Position numbers and translations under genes: made by a program. Below are positions 14,848 through 21,981 of a stretch of DNA of 64,000 nucleotides, one piece after another (within the stretch, counting starts at the first letter, position 1; each line of letters starts with the position of its first letter). The DNA lies in NCBI RefSeq assembly GCF_033239625.1, contig NZ_BTCK01000020.1, forward strand, positions 42,178 through 106,177, read 5' to 3'. Origin of the DNA: Paenibacillus_T sp033239625 (GTDB lineage: Bacteria > Bacillota > Bacilli > Paenibacillales > Paenibacillaceae). The notes below the pieces were generated by a model. It did no database searches. It worked only from the letters and a program-made list of their open reading frames with translations, and was not told the origin of the DNA.

Positions 14848-16602
14848 ATGGAGGTTTCCTTTTCCAGCGTATTCTTCATCAACTTGAGCGTACTCATTAC
14901 GATTGCTTACTTATTCAACATCGGTTACAAATATTTGTTCCCCAGCATCTCCGGACGGATGAAGCAGGGGATCTCCGTATTCGTCTTCATCCTGGCGGGC
15001 TGGCTGACGATGCTGTTCGGACTGCGCGTCGGGGAGACACAGCTGTTCGATCTCCGATTCGTTCCGCTCATTATGGCGATTCTCGTCTTCAAGCGGCCAA
15101 GCACCTTCATTATTATCGGGATCGGTATTGGTGTCGGGAGGCTGATGTACGACGGAGTGAACGAAACATCCTGGGCAGGATGTATGAACATGACGCTGCT
15201 TGGCGTGTTCGCGGCGGCGATCAACGCTTTTCTGCAGGCGGTCGATTGGCGGTTCGTCTGGAAGACGACCGTTGCGGTCATTCTGATCAATCTATTGAAT
15301 GCGCTTGATATTGCGATGATGGGTTCGATTGGGTTCAGCGAGTACTGGCACGAGGTGGCGCCGATTACGCTGCCGCTATCTACACTGCTGAGCGGATTTT
15401 TCGTATTCATGATTCGCGACTTTCACAAAGAACAGCAGCGGATCGACGAACTGCGCGGCATGAACATCATTTTGCGGCGGCAGACGAAGGAGCTGCGCGA
15501 AGCGAAGCGGGATCTGGAAGAGAAGGCCCGGCAGCTGATGCTCGCTTCGAAATACAAGTCGGAGTTTCTCGCCAACATGTCGCACGAGCTGAAGACGCCG
15601 CTCAACAGCATTCTGCTCATGTCCCAGCTCATTAGAGATAATGATGACGAACGCTATGGAATGGACGAGGTGCGCTACGGCGAGATTATTAATGCCGCGG
15701 GCAATGAGCTGCTGCAGCTCATTAACGACATTCTCGATCTTTCCAAGGTCGAAGCGGGCAAAATGGACATTGTCATCGAGCCGATTTCACCGCTCGATCT
15801 GGTGCAAATGCTGCAGGCGATGTTCCAGCCGATGGCGGATCAGCAGTCGCTGCCTTTCGTTGTGGAAATCGCCGAGGACGTGCCGTATACGATGTATACG
15901 GACGCTCTAAGGGTGAACCAGATTATGCGAAACTTGCTCGTCAACGCCTTCAAGTTTACAGAGCAGGGTTCCGTCACGCTCCGCATAGCGATGGAGACGA
16001 TGACCGACACGGCTGCAACGAAGCGTCGCATCCGCGACTGGACATCTGCACTGTATCGCGGCCGTCCTGCGTCGTCACAAGGTGTCATTGTCCGTTCCGG
16101 CCAGACGACAACGGGCCGTATTCGCAAATCCGTCTATGAAGCGGCTGTCGCCCCTGCACTGTCGGTGCTGAAGCGCGGCGAAGGCGCTGCGAAACAGGAG
16201 GCGGCAGCGGGACAAGAAGCTGCACCCGTACGCGCGTCCAATTCATCGGATTACGAATGGCAGTCGGATGGGATACAGACTGACATGCAGGACACGGCTA
16301 GAAGGCAGCGGAAGCAGGAGAATTCGCAGCAGCAGGAACGCTGGCTGACGATGTCGGTTATCGATACCGGTATCGGCATCGACGAAGAGAAGCAGCAGCT
16401 TATATTCGAGGCATTCCAGCAAGAGGATGGCGCAGTCAATCGCAAATATGGCGGCACGGGTCTTGGATTATCGATCAGTCTGCAGCTTGCAAGACTGCTT
16501 GGCGGTTCGCTCACGATCTCGAGCGCGAAGGGGGAAGGCAGCACATTCACCTTGCGATTGCCGCTGCTGACGGCATCCGAAGCGGAGTCGCCTGAGCAGT
16601 AA
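14848..16602 (+). CDS. Membrane sensor histidine kinase with insertion in the ATPase domain
   Basis: About 584 residues. ATG 14848 is preceded by GAGGCGATAGG; an upstream TTG (14827) lacks an SD. Residues about 1-190 hold five to six transmembrane helices of the 5TMR-LYT type (LytS-like N-terminus). A coiled coil follows (about 195-235), then HisKA with SHELKTPLNS (His about 244) and a HATPase with N-box NLLVNAFKF (about 361), DTGIGI (about 505) and GGTGLGLSIS (about 534). Between the N-box and DTGIGI lies a polar insert of about 114 residues (382-495), rich in Ala, Gln, Arg and Ser. No response regulator gene is adjacent, so it is an orphan kinase. Confidence 0.88.
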   Translation: MEVSFSSVFFINLSVLITIAYLFNIGYKYLFPSISGRMKQGISVFVFILAGWLTMLFGLRVGETQLFDLRFVPLIMAILVFKRPSTFIIIGIGIGVGRLMYDGVNETSWAGCMNMTLLGVFAAAINAFLQAVDWRFVWKTTVAVILINLLNALDIAMMGSIGFSEYWHEVAPITLPLSTLLSGFFVFMIRDFHKEQQRIDELRGMNIILRRQTKELREAKRDLEEKARQLMLASKYKSEFLANMSHELKTPLNSILLMSQLIRDNDDERYGMDEVRYGEIINAAGNELLQLINDILDLSKVEAGKMDIVIEPISPLDLVQMLQAMFQPMADQQSLPFVVEIAEDVPYTMYTDALRVNQIMRNLLVNAFKFTEQGSVTLRIAMETMTDTAATKRRIRDWTSALYRGRPASSQGVIVRSGQTTTGRIRKSVYEAAVAPALSVLKRGEGAAKQEAAAGQEAAPVRASNSSDYEWQSDGIQTDMQDTARRQRKQENSQQQERWLTMSVIDTGIGIDEEKQQLIFEAFQQEDGAVNRKYGGTGLGLSISLQLARLLGGSLTISSAKGEGSTFTLRLPLLTASEAESPEQ

Positions 16603-16622
16603 AACTTTTTGAACGAAAAGTG

Positions 16623-16651
16623 TTGACTTCTGTTTGTCCGCGAGGTATATT
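16623..16651 (+). promoter_or_regulatory. tRNA-Thr promoter
   Basis: TTGACT (16623-16628), 17 bases, TATATT (16646-16651), 45 bases before the tRNA 5' end. Confidence 0.8.
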
Positions 16652-16695
16652 ATAAAAGTCGCTGATGCGACGAAGCCTCTTAACAAGGCGGACAT

Positions 16696-16771
<76 letters not shown>

Positions 16772-16787
16772 TTCTTTCACATTCGAG

Positions 16788-16816
16788 CGCGATTCCTTCG
16801 GGAATCGCGTTTTTTG
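16788..16816 (+). terminator. Terminator after tRNA-Thr
   Basis: CGCGATTCC-TTCG-GGAATCGCG (16788-16809) with a UUCG tetraloop followed by six T. Confidence 0.92.
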
Positions 16817-16977
16817 CGTTTTTCGTTAAAATTGCAGTTCTCCGTCTGAAGACCGATGCATGTTCAGGCTTACGGCGCTGTAACATCTCGATTGCGTCAA
16901 GTATGATAAGGATAAATCAATGGTTTGCGATTCGGACTAATGCTGGCTAAGTCGGCGCTTTGTTCTGTTTAATCAGC

Positions 16978-17051
16978 GTAACAGTGTTATGTTACATTGT
17001 TGCGAAGGAATTGCGATGGAAACACGGCCATATTACCGATCATTCGATCGG
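16978..17051 (+). promoter_or_regulatory. Candidate operator and leader hairpin upstream of yhbD
   Basis: GTAACA-N6-TGTTAC (16978-16995) is a perfect spaced palindrome. CCGATC-ATTC-GATCGG (17036-17051) is a perfect hairpin ending just before the yhbD SD (AAAGGAG). The first could be an operator for the MerR-like YhbD itself; this is inference. Confidence 0.4.
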
Positions 17052-17067
17052 AAAGGAGTAGAAGAGG

Positions 17068-17700
17068 ATGGAACAAGAGCTTATTTCGAAGAAGGATCTG
17101 CTTGAAGAGATGGGAATCTCCTACGGCCAGCTGTACCGCTGGAAGCGGAAGCGGCTTATTCCGGAAGAGTGGTTTATCCGCAAGTCGACCTTCACAGGTC
17201 AAGAAACGTTCTTCCCTCGTGGGCTGATTGTTGGACGAATCAGTCACATTCTCTCGATGAAGGAGGATCTCTCGCTTGATGAGCTGGTCGGCAGACTGTC
17301 GACGCTGCAATCCGACATTCGCCTGCAAATGGAGGAGATTCAAGGACGCATCGTATCAACGATCATGATAGACCGCTATGCACGGCAGATGCTCGACGGT
17401 GGCAAGCTGGCCTTTGATCAGGCGTTTTATTTGTTCGTTGCAGACTGGCTGCATCGGGTGCTGCCGGGCGGTATGACGGAGGAAGAAGGCACGCGACTAT
17501 TACAGCTGCTGAGCAGTCGAATCCCACAGCTGGAGGAGCGGGCATGTCATCTCGTCGTCTTGCAAACAGCGGGGAAGCGTATCATCCTGCTTCTCGAGGG
17601 CGGGCCTCTGTATCCAGAGGAATCGGTTGTGATAGCGGCAAGTCTATCGATAGATGAAGCGGCAGAGACGTTCAAGTCGAAGCTGTACGCATATGAATGA
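17068..17700 (+). CDS. yhbD: YhbD family (DUF4004) MerR-like HTH protein
   Basis: A 210-residue protein. Residues about 5-70 form a MerR-like winged helix (SKKDLLEEMGISYGQLYRWK, then RLIPEEWFI and TFFPRGLIVGRI). A helical region follows, with a mixed C-terminal domain ending in SIDEAAETFKSKLYAY. Sequence and order match B. subtilis yhbD-yhbE-yhbF, where the next two genes encode the bactofilins BacE and BacF needed for motility. The SD AAAGGAG precedes ATG 17068. Its stop overlaps a possible ATGA start for the next gene. It likely regulates or assists the bactofilins; its own role is not established. Confidence 0.85.
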   Translation: MEQELISKKDLLEEMGISYGQLYRWKRKRLIPEEWFIRKSTFTGQETFFPRGLIVGRISHILSMKEDLSLDELVGRLSTLQSDIRLQMEEIQGRIVSTIMIDRYARQMLDGGKLAFDQAFYLFVADWLHRVLPGGMTEEEGTRLLQLLSSRIPQLEERACHLVVLQTAGKRIILLLEGGPLYPEESVVIAASLSIDEAAETFKSKLYAYE

Positions 17701-17729
17701 CAACAAGCAGTGGACAGGGGGAATCGGGA

Positions 17730-18416
17730 ATGGAAAGCAAACAAGAGGCGGTTCGCGGCGATCTGACGATTAACGGGACAGGAAGAGCGGCTGGCGGTTG
17801 GTACCGGTATGTGAACGTGGACGGCATAGCTACAGTCGATGGCAGCGTGAAGTGCGAGACGATAAGGGTGAACGGCATTACCAAAATGAAGGGCGGCATC
17901 GAGGCGGACCGGCTCGACGTGAACGGTATTATGAATGGCCACGGTGACATTGCTGCCAATACGATCGCAATTGACGGGAAAGTCCGGATGAGCGGATCGG
18001 TAGCTGGTGACGAGATCCGCGTGAATGGATGGCTGAAGCTCACAGGTGACTGCGAAGCGGAGAAAGTCATTGTGCATGGGGGATTTGATTTGAACGGACT
18101 GCTTAACGCGGGACATATCGAGATCGGTCTCCAAGCACGCTGCCGCGTGAATGAAATCGGAGGCACGTCGATTAAGGTCAAACGGACGAATAAACGATGG
18201 ATAGGTCCTCTTCGTTATTTGATCCCGATGATCGTGCCGCAGCTGGAAGCCAAGTTGATCGAAGGGGACGACGTTACGCTGGAGTCAACTTCAGCAGGGG
18301 TTGTTCGCGGGCGCAGCGTCGTTATCGGACCGGGCTGCACGATTAGTCGAGTGGAGTACAAGACGGAATTGAAGGTTGATGCATCGTCAACGGTCAGGGA
18401 GCGCGTGCAGATCTAG
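17730..18416 (+). CDS. bacE: Bactofilin-like polymer-forming protein (BacE/YhbE type)
   Basis: About 228 residues. ATG 17730 has AGGGGG eight bases upstream and is preferred over ATG 17697, which overlaps the yhbD stop but lacks an SD. The body is a right-handed beta-helix repeat: short turns such as DGIATVDGSVKCETIRVNG and ITKMKGGIEADRLDVNG with regular Gly and Asn. It ends with a conserved EGDDVTLEST-like strand and VVRGRSVVIGPGCTISRVEY. Bactofilins polymerise without nucleotide and scaffold membrane complexes; BacEF of B. subtilis is needed for flagellar motility. It is paralogous to the next gene. Confidence 0.85.
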   Translation: MESKQEAVRGDLTINGTGRAAGGWYRYVNVDGIATVDGSVKCETIRVNGITKMKGGIEADRLDVNGIMNGHGDIAANTIAIDGKVRMSGSVAGDEIRVNGWLKLTGDCEAEKVIVHGGFDLNGLLNAGHIEIGLQARCRVNEIGGTSIKVKRTNKRWIGPLRYLIPMIVPQLEAKLIEGDDVTLESTSAGVVRGRSVVIGPGCTISRVEYKTELKVDASSTVRERVQI

Positions 18417-18489
18417 TCAGTTGCGTGTAACTCAATTGGTCATGCGAGACAGGGATACAGATTGAATGAAACGAGGAGGAAGAATAGAC

Positions 18490-19164
18490 ATGAATACAGC
18501 ATATCGAGGCAGCGCCAAAGTCATGGGCAATGGTTCGATCGCAGGCGGCTCTTATGACTCCGTCCGAATTATGGGCGATAGCGAGGTGCTCGGCCCGATT
18601 GATTGCGATACGTTCAGCTGTATCGGCAATTGCAAAGTTAGAGGGAACATTCATACACAGAAGATGTTTAAGGCAACAGGCGATATTGCGGTCGAAGGTG
18701 AGTGCAGCGGCGAACAATTGAAGCTGCTCGGACAGCTCATCGTTCGCGGAGGCGTTCGCGGCAGAATCGTTAACGTTACCGGCAATCTGGAGGCGCAAGG
18801 TTATGTAGATGCGGAGCATCTCAAAATCAAAGGCACGATCGCCGTTGACGGATTAATCAATGCGGAGTATGCGGACATTCGCCTGTACGGGTCATGCCGT
18901 GTGAAGGAAATCGGCGGCAGACAGATTGACATACGCCGGAGCCCTTGGATGTCAGTTAAGAACTGGGTCAAATCGCAGATGCATACCGAGCTTACGGTGT
19001 CGGTTATCGAAGGCGATGATATCTATCTGGAGCATACGAAAGCAGACGTCGTGCGCGGCAACAAGGTTCATATCGGGAAGGGCTGCGAAATCGGACGTGT
19101 GGAATACCGCAAATCGCTCCATGTTGCAACGACGGCGAAGACAGGTGTCGAAGTGCAGTTGTAG
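18490..19164 (+). CDS. bacF: Bactofilin-like polymer-forming protein (BacF/YhbF type)
   Basis: About 224 residues, a beta-helix protein closely related to its upstream neighbour. Both share a CRVNEIGG/CRVKEIGG turn, an EGDDxxLE strand and a VVRG-N-IGxGCxIxRVEY end. ATG 18490 is chosen because AGGAGGA lies nine bases upstream; an in-frame ATG at 18466 would place that SD inside the gene. It would co-assemble with the BacE-like protein at the inner membrane. A perfect 13-bp inverted repeat follows at 19181. Confidence 0.85.
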   Translation: MNTAYRGSAKVMGNGSIAGGSYDSVRIMGDSEVLGPIDCDTFSCIGNCKVRGNIHTQKMFKATGDIAVEGECSGEQLKLLGQLIVRGGVRGRIVNVTGNLEAQGYVDAEHLKIKGTIAVDGLINAEYADIRLYGSCRVKEIGGRQIDIRRSPWMSVKNWVKSQMHTELTVSVIEGDDIYLEHTKADVVRGNKVHIGKGCEIGRVEYRKSLHVATTAKTGVEVQL

Positions 19165-19180
19165 AACTGGATCTACTATT

Positions 19181-19214
19181 GAAGAGGATGAGCAGACTGC
19201 CGCTCATCCTCTTC
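19181..19214. terminator. Perfect hairpin after bactofilin operon (no T run)
   Basis: GAAGAGGATGAGC / GCTCATCCTCTTC (19181-19193, 19202-19214), 8-base loop. The following bases are GGCATG, so if it ends transcripts it is not a classical intrinsic terminator. Confidence 0.55.
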
Positions 19215-19416
19215 GGCATGTCCTCCATAACCTCCAATTGTCCGGTAAGTTTGCCTGTCCGCGTACGCAATCGCCTGCTCCGCAGATGATGGGATGCCGA
19301 GAATTGTCCAGTTGCAGTGCGAGCTGAACAATGCGCGGATATCGGATAGTTCTTGTCCATACCTTCTCTACGTCTTGGCATAGGATATGGTGAGCAAACG
19401 GAAAGGAGGAGGTGGA

Positions 19417-19851
19417 ATGACACTGAAATCGGCTACTATGAAATTCACAGGCATCCGTTATTCGGTTGCTAACAAACGCGGCGCACGGACAAGCTGGTCG
19501 TCGTCCGGTTCGTGTGGATGCGGTCGGAGCAGCGGCGGTTGTCGCTCCGGCGGTGAGGATCCAGCAGTTGAAGGCATTCAAGAGGCTGGCAAAGAGCTGA
19601 GTTGTATTTTTAATACGCTGCAGAACAAATGGGTAGCAGAAGAACTGGCTAAAGCGATTCGTTGGCGTGAGAGCCGTGTTATTCAGGAAATTCTGAAGCA
19701 TTGCGGCTGTGATTGCAAGGTTGTCGGCTTTTTCTGCACAGGCGAGTCCGATTGCGTACGCATCTGCTGCGAGTTCGGCAAATGGAATGAAGTAAAGGTG
19801 ACGTTCGACATTTGCATCAAACGTAAAAAATCGTCCTGCGGTCGATACTAG
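19417..19851 (+). CDS. Cys-rich protein of unknown function (144 aa)
   Basis: ATG 19417 follows AAAGGAGGAGGTGGA; an upstream in-frame ATG at 19387 is less likely. The product has 13 Cys: CGCGRSSGGC near residue 33, CGCDC near 98, then FCTGESDCVRICCEF, DICIK and SSCG. The N-terminus is Ser/Gly-rich and the middle is helical (VAEELAKAIRWRESRVIQEI). The CxC pairs would suit disulfide cross-linking (spore coat) or metal binding. I do not recognise the family. It is monocistronic with its own terminator. Confidence 0.75.
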   Translation: MTLKSATMKFTGIRYSVANKRGARTSWSSSGSCGCGRSSGGCRSGGEDPAVEGIQEAGKELSCIFNTLQNKWVAEELAKAIRWRESRVIQEILKHCGCDCKVVGFFCTGESDCVRICCEFGKWNEVKVTFDICIKRKKSSCGRY

Positions 19852-19868
19852 CATCTTGTATCATAAAC

Positions 19869-19901
19869 AACGGCTTCCTATGAGGAGGCCGTTATTTCTT
19901 T
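19869..19901 (+). terminator. Terminator after Cys-rich protein gene
   Basis: AACGGCTTCCT-ATG-AGGAGGCCGTT (19869-19893, one T-G pair) followed by ATTTCTTTA. Confidence 0.8.
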
Positions 19902-20017
19902 ATGGGGCTAAGGTTTCTCATCAAGACGGTTAATGGGGGCATTCACGGGACGCAAGAGGCGCGCATATGCTACAGCACGTGAACGTATGGGCTATTGTTG
20001 AAGGGGGGCATTGAAGC

Positions 20018-20527
20018 ATGCCAACAATTCCAAACTTTCCTCCGCAGCTGCTGGAGGAGCACCGGCTGTGGCACCATGCCAATCATGTGAACGGGACGTT
20101 CGTGCCTGTGGGCTGGGGAGATCGGTTCCTCCGGTTCCATCGCCAGTTCATTCGCCGGGCATTAAGTTGGTATGAACAGCAGGGGTATGACACCCGCTGG
20201 GTTGAGCCTTGGCCGCAGGTGCCGGATGCGATTCGGCGTGCGCCTTGCTACAATTGGGCGGCAGAGAATCGGATCGTGAATCAGCCTGAGTCATTCGCAA
20301 CGCTTGATGAGCTGGGGCGTTTCATGGAGTCGAGCCAGGTGCACGCATGCATTCATATGACAGCGGCGAGAATTTACCGCGAGCCGGACATTAACGATTT
20401 CGACGTGGCGCCGCGCAATACGGTATTCTACAGCATTCATGGCCTTATCGATAATTGGTACCGGAACTGGGAGCGGGCGACCGGTCAGCAGCGTGGACGC
20501 AGGCCGATTCGTGTGGATGAGGAATAG
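20018..20527 (+). CDS. Very small tyrosinase-like (type 3 copper) protein
   Basis: A 169-residue protein with AAGGGGGG seven bases before ATG 20018. The pattern FLRFHRQF (His41) resembles the tyrosinase CuA signature WHRxYL, with candidate partners His15/19/20/23. VHACIH (His109, His113) plus APRNTVFYSIHGLIDNWYRNW (His141) closely mirrors the CuB signature HxxxH...DPxFxxHHxxxDRxWxxW. All six potential copper ligands are thus present in about half the usual length (about 280 residues or more). If copper binds, it may be a minimal phenol oxidase or oxygen carrier. The similarity is by eye only. Confidence 0.6.
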   Translation: MPTIPNFPPQLLEEHRLWHHANHVNGTFVPVGWGDRFLRFHRQFIRRALSWYEQQGYDTRWVEPWPQVPDAIRRAPCYNWAAENRIVNQPESFATLDELGRFMESSQVHACIHMTAARIYREPDINDFDVAPRNTVFYSIHGLIDNWYRNWERATGQQRGRRPIRVDEE

Positions 20528-20549
20528 AAGCGGTCTCGATTATAAAATA

Positions 20550-20586
20550 AAGCCGGAGCACGTCACCGTGTGCTCCGGCTTCTTCG
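20550..20586. terminator. Bidirectional terminator between converging genes
   Basis: AAGCCGGAGCAC / GTGCTCCGGCTT (20550-20561, 20570-20581), perfect 12-bp stem. It has an A-rich left flank (ATAAAATAA) and a TCTTC right flank, so it can serve both strands. Confidence 0.85.
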
Positions 20587-20599
20587 TATGAGTCCGATA

Positions 20600-21241
20600 T
20601 TAAGTAAGCTTCTCCAACGCGCGAAGCACTTGGATGTAGTAAGCCAGATCGCGCGGCACGAATTGTGATGCGCGAACGACAGTCTGACCGGCGACGTTGA
20701 CATAGTCGCTGCCGCTCTTCTGGAGAGCAATACCGGAGGCCTCAACGGTCTCGATCTGCCCTTCGAACAGTGCGATCATATCGTTCAGCTCCGCTTCATA
20801 GAGGCCGGCCACCTCTTCAGCCTGAAGGCGCATTGCCGCCAGCGGTTCGTTCCACACGAGACCGAACACATGGCTGAACTCCCTGTCGATATAAGGAATG
20901 CCATTCGCGACGCCTTCGTCTTCCTCTTGCCAGCGGAGCAGCGGGACAAGCTGTTCGAACGGGGCGGATACGCCAAGCTCCTCCTCGAGCTCGCGAACCG
21001 CTTGAGCGACGGTTTCGCCAGCTGCTAGATGACCGGCAGCCGTGATGTCATAACAGCTTGGATTCGTGTCTTTAGTCGCGGTGCGAAGCTGGAACTGCAC
21101 AAGACGCCGATCGCCCTCGCGCCTAGTCAGCCAGCAGTGGAACGTCTGATGCCAGTAACCTTTCGCATGCGCCTCGGCCCGCGTTGCCTGGCCGATCGGA
21201 TTCATCGCTTCATCGAATATATCGAACAGCTCCGCTTTCAT
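20600..21241 (-). CDS. NUDIX hydrolase (IPP-isomerase-like subgroup)
   Basis: A 213-residue protein. The start MKAELFDIFDEAMNPIGQAT and the HQTFHCWL strand are typical of the YfcD/IDI-like NUDIX group. The Nudix box is GHLAAGETVAQAVRELEEEL plus GV. The spacing between the first Glu and REL is six residues rather than the canonical seven; the catalytic RELEEE core is intact. The substrate is unknown. It lies 18 bases after mscL on the same strand, with AAGGAG in the gap, so the two are cotranscribed. Confidence 0.85.
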   Translation of the reverse strand: MKAELFDIFDEAMNPIGQATRAEAHAKGYWHQTFHCWLTRREGDRRLVQFQLRTATKDTNPSCYDITAAGHLAAGETVAQAVRELEEELGVSAPFEQLVPLLRWQEEDEGVANGIPYIDREFSHVFGLVWNEPLAAMRLQAEEVAGLYEAELNDMIALFEGQIETVEASGIALQKSGSDYVNVAGQTVVRASQFVPRDLAYYIQVLRALEKLT

Positions 21242-21259
21242 ATGAGCGTGTCACTCCTT

Positions 21260-21766
21260 CTAGATGGCCGCTCCAGGTTCAGCAGCAGGTTCCAAATGCG
21301 AAGTGCAGTGCTTGCAGCGAGTCGCTTTGATCGGAACAGAGGACAAGCAGTACGGGCATTCCTTCTCCGTCGGCGCTGCAGGCTTCTCTTCCTCGGTGCG
21401 CTTCAGTTTACTGATCCCTTTGACGAGGAGGAATACGCAGAATGCAACGATGGTGAAGTCGAGCACAACGTTAATAAACTGACCGTATGCGATGACGGGA
21501 ATGCCGTGCTCCTGCGCCTTTGCAAGCGACAGCTCCGAGGCAGGTATGCCATTCACCGTACCGCTTTTGTCAATATCGTTCAGGTTGATGTACAGATCGA
21601 CGAAGTTCATGCCGCCCAGCAGCAGTCCGATTGGAGGCATAATGAGATCGTTGACGATCGAGGAGACGATTTTGCCGAAAGCGCCGCCGATAATGACGCC
21701 GACCGCAAGATCGATCACGTTGCCTTTGACGGCGAACGATTTGAATTCTTTCAATAAGGTTTTCAT
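21260..21766 (-). CDS. mscL: Large-conductance mechanosensitive channel MscL with C-terminal zinc ribbon
   Basis: A 168-residue protein. Residues 1-100 are a complete MscL: amphipathic start MKTLLKEFKSFAVKGNVIDL, TM1 AVGVIIGGAFGKIVSSIVND and TM2 YGQFINVVLDFTIVAFCVFL. After the usual helical tail comes CPYCLSSVPIKATRCKHC (about 136-153), a four-Cys zinc ribbon replacing the ordinary C-terminal bundle end. It releases solutes on hypo-osmotic shock. It is the first gene of an mscL-NUDIX pair; AAGGATAGG precedes the start. Confidence 0.95.
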   Translation of the reverse strand: MKTLLKEFKSFAVKGNVIDLAVGVIIGGAFGKIVSSIVNDLIMPPIGLLLGGMNFVDLYINLNDIDKSGTVNGIPASELSLAKAQEHGIPVIAYGQFINVVLDFTIVAFCVFLLVKGISKLKRTEEEKPAAPTEKECPYCLSSVPIKATRCKHCTSHLEPAAEPGAAI

Positions 21767-21981
21767 TCTATCCTATCCTTCCTACTCTTGTTCGTTCTAT
21801 TATACCCGCTATTGCGGTATATCGAACAGAATGGATCGCAAGAATTGACGCTTGGAGGGACTTGTGGAATAAATTAGGTCTATTGGACTATGTAAAATAA
21901 TTGGAAAATTAAAAGGATTATCTAGAAAATTGTCGAATTAAAACGAAGCGACTAGACTGAGAAGAAAGTTTGTGCTGATCT

